Notes under the pieces: generated by a model
Database searches by the model: none
What the model saw: the letters and a program-made list of their open reading frames with translations, nothing else
Told to the model about the DNA's origin: nothing
Source of the DNA: Prostheceraeus crozeri
Taxonomy: Eukaryota; Platyhelminthes; Polycladida; Euryleptidae
DNA length: 64,000 bases
Assembly: GCA_907163375.1 (NCBI GenBank)
Contig: CAJQUW010009239.1
Span: forward strand, 248,001-312,000
Direction: 5' to 3'
Program-made: the position numbers and the translations under genes
Part shown: piece by piece, positions 49,910-62,340 of the stretch
Position numbering within the stretch: the first letter of the stretch is position 1
Layout: every line of letters begins with the position of its first letter

Positions 49910-50416
49910 CACAGAATTAGATTGTTTAAGCGCATCACGTTGCTAGAAGTGCAAATTGATTCAAAACGATGACGCATGCGGGAACTTACTAAGCAAGTAA
50001 AAAGAGATTTTAATACCTTACAGAGATAGGAAAAATAGTGGTGCGTCGCCTGTGGATTGCTGTGAATTCCTTCAAAATGCTCCGATCGCCACGATTCTTT
50101 CATTTTCGAAGAATTCAGATCATTGCGCAAAAGTTTTCTCGATAATGCAGTCCTTCCGATCATTGTTTAAAAAGTTAGCAGACGCACGAAGAAGCGTTCA
50201 CAAACTTCTCTGCAAAATTTGATATCGTCTGTGTCTCTTTGCTGTCACTGAAACTCCGCACAACTTTGCGTGTTTAATGTTGAACTGGCTGCTCATTGTT
50301 CGATTGCTATGGTATTATGTCAGCAGATTGTGCCATTTTATTAACGTTACATGTTCCAATGCATATATGCTTCCTTTCTAGTCAAACAGAAGAAGAGACG
50401 ACTGTGTAATTCTGTG
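49910..50416 (+). mobile_element. CACAGAATTA-family MITE, long class (507 bp)
   Basis: Perfect 10-bp inverted ends cacagaatta / taattctgtg, flanked by a perfect 8-bp duplication actagaac (49902-49909 and 50417-50424). This is the best-preserved of four family copies in the window. It has no coding capacity; the minus-strand frame 49903-50163 is not a gene. The 8-bp duplication places it with hAT-mobilised MITEs. Confidence 0.93.
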
Positions 50417-50424
50417 ACTAGAAC

Positions 50425-52944
50425 AGTCATGAACATGAAAATCAGTACTACGTCGTGGACATTTGTTGTCATGGTGACCATCAACAAGCAGTTGCTGTCC
50501 ACTCCAGTTCAATGCGAAAAGTCAGATCTTCTCGGTTCTATCCATGTACAGTGTATAACTCGGTTCTACACAATGATTTTTGTTGACCCGAGATTGCCTT
50601 CTGTTAGTTAATAGAATTCGTGTCGAATAGCTTAGACAAGTGCATATTCAACAGATCCATAAGACCTATTGACAAAACAAGATATTAGCTAAATTTGTTA
50701 AGTAGACAATGCATGTAATTTGAGCCAAGAAGCAGAATAAGTTTCCAATTGAAATTTGCTTGGTAAGTAACTTGATTTTCTTTTCAATTAAATGCTTCAA
50801 GATCCTGTTCAGAAAAATTTTATTCCATTTTATATATATCTAATAAGTTTCACACTACTTGAATATCGAATTCTCAAGTATCGAATAAGAGTGTAGACAC
50901 ATGAATAATTTTCAAAGATTTAGCTTTATAAAATTGATCACTGACTATTTCAGACATCAGGGGCATGTTCTCCGCAAAAGCTGAATTTTTTGATACACAA
51001 TGGTCACCGAATGCTGACGTTGTTTGACCTGGCCTTCTGCTTGCTGCATTTATATACTTACTCTATGATTCGGACAAATAGCTCCACTGACACAGTACAA
51101 TGATTGTACCCAAAGGCCATTTTACTATTTTTAACTTGTATTTGCAACGATATCTCTGATATTTTGATTTCCTATAACTTTCTCGCTGACAATTCACATA
51201 TTTATCAACCTCAAGAGGTTGTAGAAAGTTTACATTTCTATCAGTGAGTTCCCATATTTTTAACCTTCACTCGCTATACTGATACTTCTTTGTGAAACGG
51301 TTATAATACTTATTTTAAGCAGTGTGGGACTGACAGACTGATAAAATCACTACTTAATATGTTATTTATGTGAAATAATATTGCATAACCTCTTTTTACA
51401 TATAAGGGATTCACGTTGCCTCAGACACTGATTAGCCATTCTACATTACATTTCATATAGCTGACTAGCTAAATTTATGTCAGTGAAAATATGAAGGAAT
51501 AATTGAATTCGTTGAATGATCTTTCATCATCGCAGCCAATAAGAAAAAGATTGAAGAGCTAAGGACTTCGGCAAGAAAGTTAAAGACAGCAAGGATCTGA
51601 ATTTTAAATGCAGAGCCATCACAAAGTCTGGCAAAGGGAAAAAAATTAAGGCAATTCCAAAAAGAGATTTTCAAAGCACTTTCCCACGCTGATCATTCAT
51701 GACGATAAGCGTTATGTGCATCCTGATATTTTTCCATTGTTCATTTATTTATGAATAAGAAGAAGAATATGTAGCAAGCTTTACTCTCACAGAGTGGTTT
51801 CAAAGTTGATGCAGCGTTTTGTCAGACGGAGTCATATTTATGTTTACTACTGCCGTATCATCTCAATATCATCAGCTATGTATCCAATGGTAATGACGTC
51901 CATCGTCCGAAATATGTCCTCATAAAAGCACCTAGAATTCCAATGTTTTGATCGTGAGGATGCGTTCTCTTGACAAACTAAAAGTGCAAATTTGATCATC
52001 TAAGCATCCTTTGCCTCTCTACAACGTCTTTCGATTAAAGGAGTAGTGGTGTTGGAATTTGAATAGGTGCTTTGCAGAGCTGCTGACATGAGTTGGGCGA
52101 GACATTTCCAAAATTTAGGGAATCGTGCTCCGGGCAACTTCAGAGAGCCTCCACTTTCTGCATTTTGCTACATTTTTATGCATTGGGGTTTGCGGTACAG
52201 CACAACGTGCATTGTAATTACTGTAGTTCTATAATTATAGTGTCATTCCAATCTAAAGTTCAGTGAAGTGAGAAAATAATTTTCTACCAAAGGGCTGCAG
52301 GCGACGGATTGGATTTAAAACATGAAAACGTCGCAAAAATCAAAAATGAATTAATTATTTGATCGCATTTTTTAAAAAGATGTGTTGGGTCTCCTCTTCT
52401 GTTATAGAGGACACCAGAAACCTTCTTCCATGTATCATCCCGCCCACCTCTGCATCCTTCACTGAACTTTCATCTTGCATGGCTCACCAACAGGCGATAC
52501 ATTTGTCTATGTAGCTCTCATGGATGTCTAGAATACTATCATATAGAGCACTTCTAGCTACCCATGAAAGTTCTATACCTAAAGCTCGGCATTTCACGTA
52601 ACGGCGTTCCTGCTAACTTGACGTGGTCACTCTTATCTTTAAGTTGATGCATGTGCATACATGGTACACTATGTTTTTCCATTAGTCTTAAGCCTCTTTT
52701 CTGGAGGATGTCTCTCCATTATTTACCTTTATGTGTGATTCCTTCTGCATGAGTATATAGCACATTGGAACGGAAGTGTGACATGACTTGACGAATGAGC
52801 ACAAGCAGCTTTCCATAGTGGCACTCAATTTCACCTCATGGATTATCACTGCATCTTGATAGATCAGTCTACACACAAACAATTTAGTCTTCGCTTTCCA
52901 GAATGGAGGAGTCAGATCTTGCATACTTTTAGAAATGGTACGCT
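50425..52944. other. No gene recognised
   Basis: AT-rich DNA with short motif-less frames. I see no repeats apart from ordinary A/T runs. Confidence 0.5.
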
Positions 52945-53060
52945 GAACCGTCGACTTGGCCTAGTGAAGAGTGTGCGAGCTCGTCCCCATCGCAGACTTC
53001 GGATCGATTCCTGGGTCAGGCGAGTGCGGTCGTGGAATAAGGAGTGTTGGTATCTTTCAT
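52945..53060 (+). repeat. tRNA-like segment, possible SINE head
   Basis: TGGCCTAGTG at 52957-52966 resembles a pol III A box, and GGATCGATTCC at 53001-53011 a B box, at about the spacing found in tRNA genes and tRNA-derived SINEs. The stretch is GC-richer than its surroundings. A full cloverleaf is not convincing, so a decayed SINE head is likelier than a functional tRNA. No tail or target duplication identified. Confidence 0.4.
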
Positions 53061-53195
53061 TGACTTATTAGTTGTCGCTCTCCTTAGACATTTGTTACCG
53101 TTTAGTGTCAACTGTCAAACAGCAAGCCATAAATATGCACTCCGCTTTGGACACCGCTGGCGTTCGCGATATGACGGTTGCATATTGCTATACAT

Positions 53196-53430
53196 TCTCA
53201 CGCTTGCCAAATTCTAAAAAATAATCTGACGGACTAACATTATCAAGAAAAATTGTTCGCAATGATCTGAATTCTTTGAATCAACAGAAATCGTGGCGAT
53301 CGAAGCATTTAGAAGGAATTTGTAGCAATCCGCAAGCGACGGACGATTTTTTATTCTTTTAGGTGTTAAGAATTTATTCTTGTCGACTTCATGAGCTCTT
53401 TCATGTGCCATTGTCTTGAATTAGTCCTCA
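53196..53430 (-). mobile_element. CACAGAATTA-family MITE, short class, one end lost
   Basis: Begins at the same internal point (tctcacgcttgccaaattct) as the short-class copy at 26253 and aligns with it through gaattagtcctca. It then loses similarity before the expected cacagaatta end. The shared sharp boundary shows that the short class has a real terminus there. More diverged than the other three copies. Confidence 0.7.
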
Positions 53431-53839
53431 TTTCTTATTGACTGACGTGCTTCAGCATCTATTTCTGTGCTGCACATCATTTCGGACCTCATGGTCGGTT
53501 CAAAGTTTGAGTCTGTCCGCAAAGGCCACCTTTGTGGGAGTTGCGAGTTTATGAAGGCTTCGGCACAAAACGCGTCTTCGTGCCTTCGGGTGGATGAGTA
53601 AAAACATAAATGTATGATATCTACACGAACGTTACTCGACAAATATACGAACTGACAGAAATAATGCAACAATTATCATGATGCATCCGTCAGAGGTTGA
53701 GGACAACAGCATGCAACGTACGGTTGCAACACGGTGGTTGCGATTGCTCAAATTCGTCAGTTACATAAATATGAAGGGACACATGGGTAACCTGGTTATA
53801 CTAATAAACTTAGGCCGGTAGTTATAAACGTCTTTGCTA

Positions 53840-53990
53840 CGTAGACATGTCCTACTTTTGAGTCATGTCTCCCGATTCGTAGTTATAAACATAGTCATGT
53901 CTAAGAGATTATTAGACAAGTGTAGATTCTGTTGACTGATTTTCGTAGCTACAAAAGACATGACTAGGGTAGTCATGTCTCATTTGACTG
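53840..53990. promoter_or_regulatory. Cluster of AGTCATGTCT-type words at the Harbinger left end
   Basis: Five occurrences of agtcatgtct or its complement agacatgact (some with one change) stand in both orientations between the left end and the transposase ATG, near 53842, 53861, 53892, 53957 and 53971. The word gtagttataaac from the tip also recurs near 53879. Clustered subterminal words of this kind are usual binding sites for the transposase or its Myb partner; that role is inferred. Confidence 0.55.
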
Positions 53991-54027
53991 AGAAACCCCT
54001 GAAGGTGTCTCACACAGTTATTTCATC

Positions 54028-55540
54028 ATGAATATCTTACAAGTTATTGACACTGCAGATCGTGCCATTCGACGTGAAAGACTTTTTAAAGACCGCAGAA
54101 ACCCATTAGAAATGAGCAATCTTCGGATCAAGCAGCTGTTTCGATTTGAAAGACCAAATTTGTGCAAATTGATAGATTCACTTTCTCCTGTCTTAGAACA
54201 CCAGTCGCAAAGGAATAAATCGATTCCTTCATCAATACAAATGTGTATTGGGTTACATTACCTTGGAACAGGTAGTTTCCAATCAACCGTCGTCGATGTA
54301 ATTGGAGTTAGTCAGGAGTCAGTTTCCCGATGCTACTGGTCTTTCGTGAATGCGGTGATCCAGAAACACGTGGAATGTATTCGCTTTTCTGATTTATCAG
54401 AAATTCAAGCAGAGTTCAACGAAATATCCCAATTGCCTCAGATATGTGGTGCAATTGATTGTACCCACGTGGAGATCAAGTGCCCTGCTGTTCGTTATCA
54501 ACCCAATGAATACATAAATAGGAAAGGATGGCATTCCATTAATGTTCAAGCTGTTGCAGACAAGATTGGACGATCTTTGGATGTATCTTGTGAATGGCCT
54601 GGTTCAACACATGACAGTGTTATATTCAAAAATTCGACACTCTTCAAAAGATTTGTGGCCGGTGAGTTTGAAGATGCATATTTAATTGGCGACAATGGTT
54701 ATGGTCTGTATCCATTTTTGATGACACCGTTTCGAAGTCCAGCTGGGATGCCTGAAACACGATTCAATGACGACTTACCGTATATACTCGCATATAAGCC
54801 GAGTTTAGAAGTATAAAATACAATGCTGAAATCAGGGGGTCGGCTTATATGCGTATAAAACAAAATGAACACAAGGACAGATACTAATGCCAATTTTCCA
54901 CCACGTTTTTTCGCTATCTGCCTTTTTTTTTTTGGTTGTGTGTCAGTGGCAGTGGCGTAACCACACCAAGCTAGAGGTAATGATGAAGCCGAACGTTGGT
55001 TACACGTGTTTGTTTCTTAGAAAATAAAAAAATTTTCTTTTCTTTCTTTAGTATGTAATAAAAAAGTAAGCATTTATCTCTTTACAGTAAATTTCTTCTA
55101 TGAAAAAAAATATAGAGTAAAAGTATAAAGTTGTAGTACGGCTATATGCGGAATTGCAAAAACTGTGGTAAAGTAATTTAGTTTTAGATGGTCGCGATGC
55201 GGCTTATATCATTTATGCTTATATGCGAGTAACACGAGCTAGAGTCGTTATTGAAATGGCATTTGGACTTCTGAAGAGACGGTTTGCTTGCTTGTATCGA
55301 ATTCCGCAAGTTCCTCTCCCAAAAGTTCCCCGAATCATTTTGGCTTCCTGTATGCTTCATAATTTATCTATCTTATTCAATGATCCAGATTTTGAAGAAA
55401 GCAACGTCGAATTTACGAATGATGAAGATGTGCATCTAGGCCTACATTTAAGTGAAGAAAACTCAATCGAAAATGACAACAGACTACGTCGGGATGGTTT
55501 ACATAAGCGATTGAATATCACACGTTTGTTCGAAATTTGA
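54028..55540 (+). pseudogene. Harbinger transposase, interrupted by a MITE
   Basis: A HARBI1-like transposase. The N-terminal helical region (RIKQLFRFERPNL) and a helix-turn-helix (YLGTGSFQSTVVDVIGVSQESVSR) are followed by the DDE domain: CGAIDCTHVEIKCP (first Asp), CEWPGSTHDSVIFKNS (second Asp), YLIGDNGYGLYPFLMTPF and, after the insertion, ARVVIEMAFGLLKRRFACL (catalytic Glu, about 55241-55300). The last ~14 codons of the first open part (54775-54816) and the residues just before TRARVV belong to the MITE. Apart from this insertion I see no stop or frame change from 54028 to 54774 or from 55231 to 55540, so the gene was probably intact until the MITE arrived. Confidence 0.92.
54775..55232. 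mobile_element. MITE inside the Harbinger transposase gene
   Basis: Near its ends it carries actcgcatataagc (54786-54799) and the complement gcttatatgcgagt (55217-55230), with further cggcttatat words inside both. The element interrupts the transposase between RFND and TRARVV. Inverted ends with 'ctcgcatataagccg' are common to a widespread MITE group. The exact limits and target duplication are unclear, and the outer bases ttaccgtata on the left have no counterpart on the right. Confidence 0.8.
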
Positions 55541-56366
55541 CGTACCGGAATGACTGTTGTTGTTTTTGCATTTTTTGCATATGTAGGCCTAATGTAGGGT
55601 ATAATAAAAACTGCTCTAATGCTGTGTAGTAAAATTCGTGTATTCAAAACTAGTACATGCAATTACAATATTGTAATTTATCCAATCATATTAATTTTCC
55701 CTCAGAGATTTTGAACATGTGATAACGCATTTACGCAGTGGTGGGCAGCGATAAATTTTCCGATGGGTCCGATAACGATAAAGCGATAATTTTTTTTGCT
55801 AAGTCCGACAACGATAAAGCGATAAATTTTACGCAAAGGTTAAAGCGATAAGCGATAACGATAAAGTCCGATAACGATAAATCCTGAAATTGTCTCTACT
55901 AACGTCTATAATTGTCTCATTTTTTGCTACTAAACCTCTACACTGAATTCACTAAAATAAATGCTGTTCTACATGATGATTTGTTACACGACGGCCATGC
56001 ACAAGCATGCACTCCTTCGATTCCATGTCTTCTAACAACATCGAGTGCTAGAGCTCGAGGACATGAAATCGAAGTCGTGCCTGCATGCATATACAAGGCC
56101 ATGTGTAACAATTAATTATGTTGATGCACTCTTCATTGGTCTTGGCCTTTGGCCTCGATAATATTGTACAGAAACCTACAAGTACATGCCTAAAATATAA
56201 CATAGACTGGTATTGAATAAATAGGAGCGTTGATGAAAGACACGAATTGAGAACTTTATTGTTAACATAAAAACCATAAAAACAACAAGCTACATGTATC
56301 GGGTGCCACGACAAACTTCACCGCACCACAAAGTACAATCAGAGCAGAGAGGAATCATACAAATAC

Positions 56367-59300
56367 TATACATCATCATCATCATCCTCATCGGCCCCTC
56401 CTGGCTGCAGCCTCTTGCTGAGGTGGAGGTTTCCCTTCAGAAACATGAGGTGTTCAAAATTGTCATCACTGAGACAAGCCCTCTTCGGCCTCAGTACGTC
56501 TCCAGCCACGCGGTTTCCCGGTATTGTACTTTATGAAAAGTGTTATCCAGTGGGCCCTATGCTTCGCAGGGAAGTGCGACTTCTTCATAGTTGCCTGAAA
56601 AAAAACACATACATCATTGCAATCTTACATGCACACATTCTGCAATTACACATTACAATGCACCGAATTATCACTTGCTTGTACACGGTATGCTCATGGT
56701 GCATGAAAGAACATGGCAAGACTTTAAACACATTGTTAGGCCTACCTCCTTGCTCCTCTTCCACCCTTGCAGCTCCTTTTTGACGTCTTCCTGCAGGTTA
56801 TTGTCGCGGTTTTCCTCGGTTGCATCCTCACACTCGCAGAGCTCGGCAAAGGGGTCATCGCCGACCTCCTGATGCTCCTTCATCGTTACTTGGTTCCCCC
56901 CTCTCTGGCCTCCTCCTGTCTGACGAGCGCCGTCATCTCTTTTAAGATCCTCATGGATATCTCCTCCTTCATATGCGGAGCTATGGAGCCGAACGTCGAC
57001 ATCCCGTAGTTTGGATGAAGGGCAGATGCCATGAGGAGATCCATGTTTGTAAACATGGAGCTGAATCTGTAAAGCAAAGTAATTAGCTTAAACACGTAGC
57101 GGGACATGTGCATGTACTTATTGCCTATACCAGGGATCGGCAGGCAATTTAGGCCACCATATAGGCCGTGTCAGGGCCAGGGATCAAGAAGGCACACTAG
57201 GACAGAGAAAACAGGGAGTAGGCTACAATGCTCCTGTGAGGAAAATATTGATTTACTAACCATCAAAACAAATCAATCGGAAGCATAATGCTTCTTTGAG
57301 ACAGAGTCAACGTCCATTGATGATAAATTTGGCTCCTAAATTTGCGAGCACCTGTATAGTAAAGAAAGGGAACAAAACTACACAGCACAAGAAATATGCA
57401 TGTGTACATTTAAAGCTGACATTATTAGCACTAGCTAGGCCTGACAGGCTAGCACTTAACAAGGCCGAACTGGAACACTGAATAGGCCATTTATGCCGGA
57501 GTTTGCGCGACCCCTGGCTTATAGAAAAAGGCAAGCACCGCAAACATTAAACAGAGAATAAAATACCGGTACCTCTTTATGTTGCAGAATATAGGTGAAG
57601 TTGTTGAATTTGTAGGCCTACCTGTTGTCAAATCCTCCTTTGTTGCCCTCTTGTCGGAGGAGGGCGCGCACCAAGGGCTCTGCGTAGATGAGGGCCTGGT
57701 CCCTTTGCGATTCCTCCATGCGCTCCAGCGCCACTTTCATGAGGTTGGGAAGCAGTGCACCAAGGTAGGCGTTCTGCTCCGCCTGTAGCCGGTCCAGACA
57801 TTTGGCGACTGGCCTCATGACTTTGCAGAACTCATGCAGCACCTGGTGATAACGTAAAAAACTCATTAAATTGATAGCATAACAGGCACTAAAACTTGTA
57901 AACCAAAAGCAAAAACAAAAACATAATTATCTACATGTAGGCTCATCTCAGCTAAAATGAAATTTGCATCAGACTACTTTGGTACTTTACCTGTCTGTCC
58001 TGGTCGTCGAAGCCGCTGAAGGACTTCCTGCTCCGGTTGGCGCCCCCCTCGTTCCGTAGAACTTCATTGACGGCCTCCAGGCGAGCGTCGTCGTTCATGA
58101 CGCACTGTAGCAGCACGCTGCACGCGTCATACAGAGAGTTCCATCTGTTGGCAAAGTGAATATTGTTTAAGAAATGGTCTTGTTAAACAATAAAAATCAC
58201 TTTGGCAAGCTCACCTTGTAGCCACCGGTGTTGGCAGCTTTCTTCCAACTACTTGTTTGATGGCATTGGCTGATGTTGAAGACCTATTTTGTAGGTTCCA
58301 TAGGCCCTGGACCTTGGCTAGGGTCTTAATGAAGGGAGCACCTTTCCCGTAGTTCCAATGGTAAACTTGTGAAACATCTGTACTCGCCAGCAGGTTGACC
58401 GTGTGTATACTGAAGGCAAAAGAAAAGTAAGCTTAGTCTAACTAATACGCAATAACTGTCTTTCAGTTTGCTATGGGTACTCTAAAAACATCTACGGCCG
58501 TATTCACGAGCGATGTTGAGAGCGAAACACTGTTTAAGCATATTTTTATGGCTGTCAGTTAGAGCCCAAGGGTATATATTTAGATACTAATAGACACAAA
58601 AAGCAAATTGTGAGACGATAAAGAGATATGAATAAGTAGAAAAGAAACATATGCCTTAGAGGAAATTTAGGGTGTTTAGTGCTAAACATCGCTCGTCGTG
58701 AATACGGTCTAATTTATGTCTAATTTAAGTTTAAATACCGGCATAAGTCTTAATATTAAACCAGCACTTGTTAGTACAAAACTGCCTAAACCTTTTAGCT
58801 GCATTCTTTGGTCCTTGCTTTCACTTGCCTGCATCTTTGATGCTTGGGCAGCCTGGGTAAATCTTGCACTTCAGCTGCTGCAGCAAGGGCCGTGGTGACA
58901 CTGACGATGTTAAGGCCTTTTCTCTCCTCTTCCTCCTCCTGGTCCTCTGGGCTGTTGATCACCTCGACGTGCAGATTGCTGATGGTGTCCTCCTCTGTCT
59001 CGCTGATTCCCGATCCATAGTTGCTGAAGGCAGCGACGTAGTTCGCCCCGTTGTCCGTTGTGGTAAGGACAATCTTCCGCGAAATGTTGAAGGCACGGTT
59101 GACCTGGTCCAGCTTGGTGGCGATGATGCCCTTGGTCTGGCTCACCTGATAATCACAATGCATAAAGCATCATTATTCCATTATCCTTATCACAACAGTA
59201 TACACTACAGTATATAATACATATCGTCATTGTCATTTAATGCGTGGGAGAGGCTTCTAGGCATCGGCCTACATGTATGATAGTGGATAGTGCATATGTA

Positions 59301-59924
59301 GCCTACATGTAAGAAATGTAGCCTCCTATGCGGTAGTATGCACTTGATATCAGGTAAGCTTAAATGTAGGCTATACAGCAGTTATTCGTAAAATATTCAT
59401 CATCTTCATCATCTATGAAAACAGAGTGATGTTGAGCTATAGAACCTTACCTTGGTCTTGTAATGTGAGACCAGGTTGCTAGTTGTATTGTTCCAGAAAG
59501 ACACTTCCGCGAAGCACTTATGACACTTGGCTTTCAAGTTGTAAACTGTGGTTGTCTTTTCCTGGACATTGGAAGAAGTAAGCCTATCTGGGGCGTTCTT
59601 GCACTTGAGCACTTGAGATAATTCGTAATAGCTTGTCAAAGCTGCCATCTTGTCTTTGATGGTCTGCAGCTCCTGGCTGGAAATACCACATCCAGGCGCA
59701 ATCACAAGGTGTTGCTGGTCGACGTCAATGGCTTGACTACCTGAGCGGCTGTCGGCCTCTAACTCACTACCCAGGGACATGAGGGAATTCGAGTGGGAGA
59801 CGGGGGGAACGTCTGCAGATCCCGAACTTCCGGAAATGTTCCGCTTCTTCTCTTGAGTTACACCACTACTCCTGTTCTCAACACGGAAGAAGTCCTCCAT
59901 ACATGTAGCCCTCTTGCGTGACAT
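56367..59924 (-). pseudogene. hAT transposase gene with BED finger, seven exons, internally deleted
   Basis: Predicted exons on minus: 59924-59451, 59145-58829, 58409-58215, 58144-57992, 57842-57622, 57066-56746 and 56594-56367. Exon 1 starts MSRKRATCMEDFF and ends in the BED-type finger CHKCFAEVSFWNNTTSNLVSH; its final His would be in the next exon, which is missing. Exon 2 holds the second catalytic Asp (VLTTTDNGANYVAAF), exons 3-6 the helical insertion and core (VATRWNSLYDACS, MASALHPNYG). Exon 7 ends AGDVLRPKRACLSDDNFEHL, the dimerisation region, but VERLFS just before it is lost. The exon or exons with the first Asp are absent, and exon 6 has a frame change near 56886. AATAAA follows at 56260-56255. 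Inactive. Confidence 0.88.
58410..58828 (-). other. Probable GC-AG intron in the hAT gene
   Basis: Exon 2 ends ...AAAGATGCAG and is followed by GCAAGTGA; the next exon begins after ttgccttcag at 58409. AG|GCAAGT is the consensus of the rare GC-AG introns. Using these sites the reading passes from KHQRC to IHTVNLLAS, as expected for this part of a hAT transposase. No GT donor at that place gives a continuous reading. Confidence 0.65.
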
Positions 59925-59959
59925 ATTGCAGTCCTCTTGACGCTGAAACTGAAACAAAA

Positions 59960-62340
59960 AAAATCAGTGATTTTATTTTGATATATCCTCGGCTATGACA
60001 AAATAAATAATACACATGCTTGTATACAGCAGATGTAGGTACAATGATATAACCTTAAAATTCTTGCGGTCCCGAAATTTACAAGACAGCTAAATATAAC
60101 GCATATATACATGTAGTTTCATTGATACAGCGTCTTATAAGCACATGTATGTGTATGTATTTTACTAGACTCTGCAGGATGATGGTAGACATGTTGACAG
60201 ACAATGAAAAAAATGATGATCGTCAACTTTATCAGCTTAATTGAAAAATGCACGCTCAAAAAACGCAATCTATAAATAAGTATTTACATGTAGCCTACTT
60301 AGTGTGGCCCATAGTCTCAGTATACCACCATGGTAAAGGATGACGATCGGATTGCACTTGTCTCTTAGACGTAAATAACATGTAGCAATTTGCAACTCCC
60401 AACTCATGTCCAAGCCTGACAAGCAAAGTCCAAAATTATAATGTAGCTATCTGTGGGACCTCACTCGTAACGTATGAACATCGAGGGACAATACACTCAT
60501 CATTGTACCTAGCTAGCTACTGGATAAGGCCTATATAGCTTCGATAATTTTGCCAGCCTAATCAATAATCATATCAATAGACTAAACAACAATTCAATGT
60601 TCTTCTTGCTCTGCGTCCTTGGCTGATGAAGTTCTAGCGGCGTCGCTCTTAGAAATACCAATTAGCCCTACCGGTAATTATTAAATTGCACCCAACTATG
60701 CTACGGAATGCCTACATTGCACGTAAGTACATGCGTAGGATGAAATAAAAATTTAGTAATGTATTTGCAACGTAAACAATAGATATCAATTGGGCTATTC
60801 CATCAACCCCATCCAGTGGGTACGTCGATTTATCGACAAGCTAATGCGGTATGCTGCAGCATAATAGAGCGTCTAGTGTTCATTAAAGTTGCTAAAATAC
60901 TGAAGGGAATTAATATGTCCACGACACCGCAATTAGAAAGTTAAGGAAATCATATTGGTGTATAAACTTACGATACAACGTATATCTACACGGCTGGAAA
61001 TAAATGTCTATAAACGTATGGTAGGCCAAGTGCCAAGTGATCTACATGTAGGCATATGTACGTGCAATGCCTACGTACAATGTAGGCTACATTATCAGTC
61101 TACTCTAGAAACTATGAAAGATAGTTATCTACAAGTATGTCATCGTCGCTTTATATTGTTCAGCCTGCGCTAGCCTTATGATGTGACTGACACTGACTGT
61201 GTTACAGTGGCGTAGCGTGATTTTCTTGCGCCCGGATGCGAGATACTCATTTGGCGCCCTCAGCCTCGGTGTTAACCATCTTTGAATCCTCCCAAATTTG
61301 AGCATGGGTTCGTTCCCCTATCAGGGAGACCAATTCCCTGGCGTTCATCTCATTAGAAATGAGAATGGTCAATCAGAATTGCTAAAATAAAACAATCATC
61401 TCATTGGAAATGAGAATGGTCATTGGTCAATCCAAATTGATAATCATTAACAAGAGATTTAAAAAATTGTGCGACTAGTTGTCCTAGTTGTTTACCACAG
61501 AGTATGGGCCTGGCCTACACATAAGTTAAATATAGGAACTATATTTTCCTTTTTTATGCATATGCGACGTATTTTTCTACTGTTATAGACGATGAGGATT
61601 TAAAAACACTACTCGACTGCTTGCAGTCTAAAAAGGTACGATTTTGGAAAACACTGTGTTAAATGAATGTTGGTAGTTTCTCATGAATATGCGCATACAT
61701 AGTATGATTAATAGATTATAAAAACGTTGCATGATGAGCTGATTGAATGTTCGATGGTAGAAGACAAATGCACTTTATCACTTGATGAGCAATATAGACA
61801 CCGACTGCCGTCTAGACGCGAAGAAAAAATGATTCTCATTGAAACGTTCAAATACGGCTGTCAGGGCCAATCCTCTTTAAATCTTATTCGACAACTTACT
61901 TCAGTGAGGTCGACGTCATACTTGCTGTCCATGGATGACGACTATTTCGAAGCTAATCGATGCGAAAGGCTTTGTGTGAATGCACGCGCACACCCGCAGG
62001 ATCAGAAGTCGAGGCACATACTGCGATGAGTGAAAGTGAAACAATCTTATGCTTTTATTAACGAGTACTAATTCAGTAGAAATGTACCAACTCGCTGTTC
62101 AACTTACCTTCATCTAACCCTTTAAATCGTAGATGACCTCAACGAGGAATCGGAACGGGATCGCGCATTGATATTCTACATGCAAGAGTTGTGAACTATC
62201 AAGCACTGTGTAGTGTCAAGGTTTGATCCCCTTAATAGAGCTTAGTAATACCCGATGCAATTCCAATTGACGCTTTTAAGAGTCACATTCGAGCAGTTAA
62301 TTCAAATCGTAGAATGTTTGTCTAATAAGCCAAAGAAAAT
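59960..62340. other. Upstream part of the large hAT; no gene, one short duplication
   Basis: The 5' side of the hAT transposase gene probably includes its promoter and a non-coding first exon, since an acceptor tttgtttcag lies at about 59947-59957. A 52-bp-spaced duplication around catctcattrgaaatgagaa is at 61346-61440. A cagtggcgtagcgtg word at 61207 resembles another hAT-type end, without a partner. The frame 61727-62029 shows no domain. Confidence 0.5.

Noticed and set aside
61207-61230. cagtggcgtagc word (and a similar one near 54953) as a separate hAT insertion
   Set aside because: Single words without matching opposite ends or target duplications.
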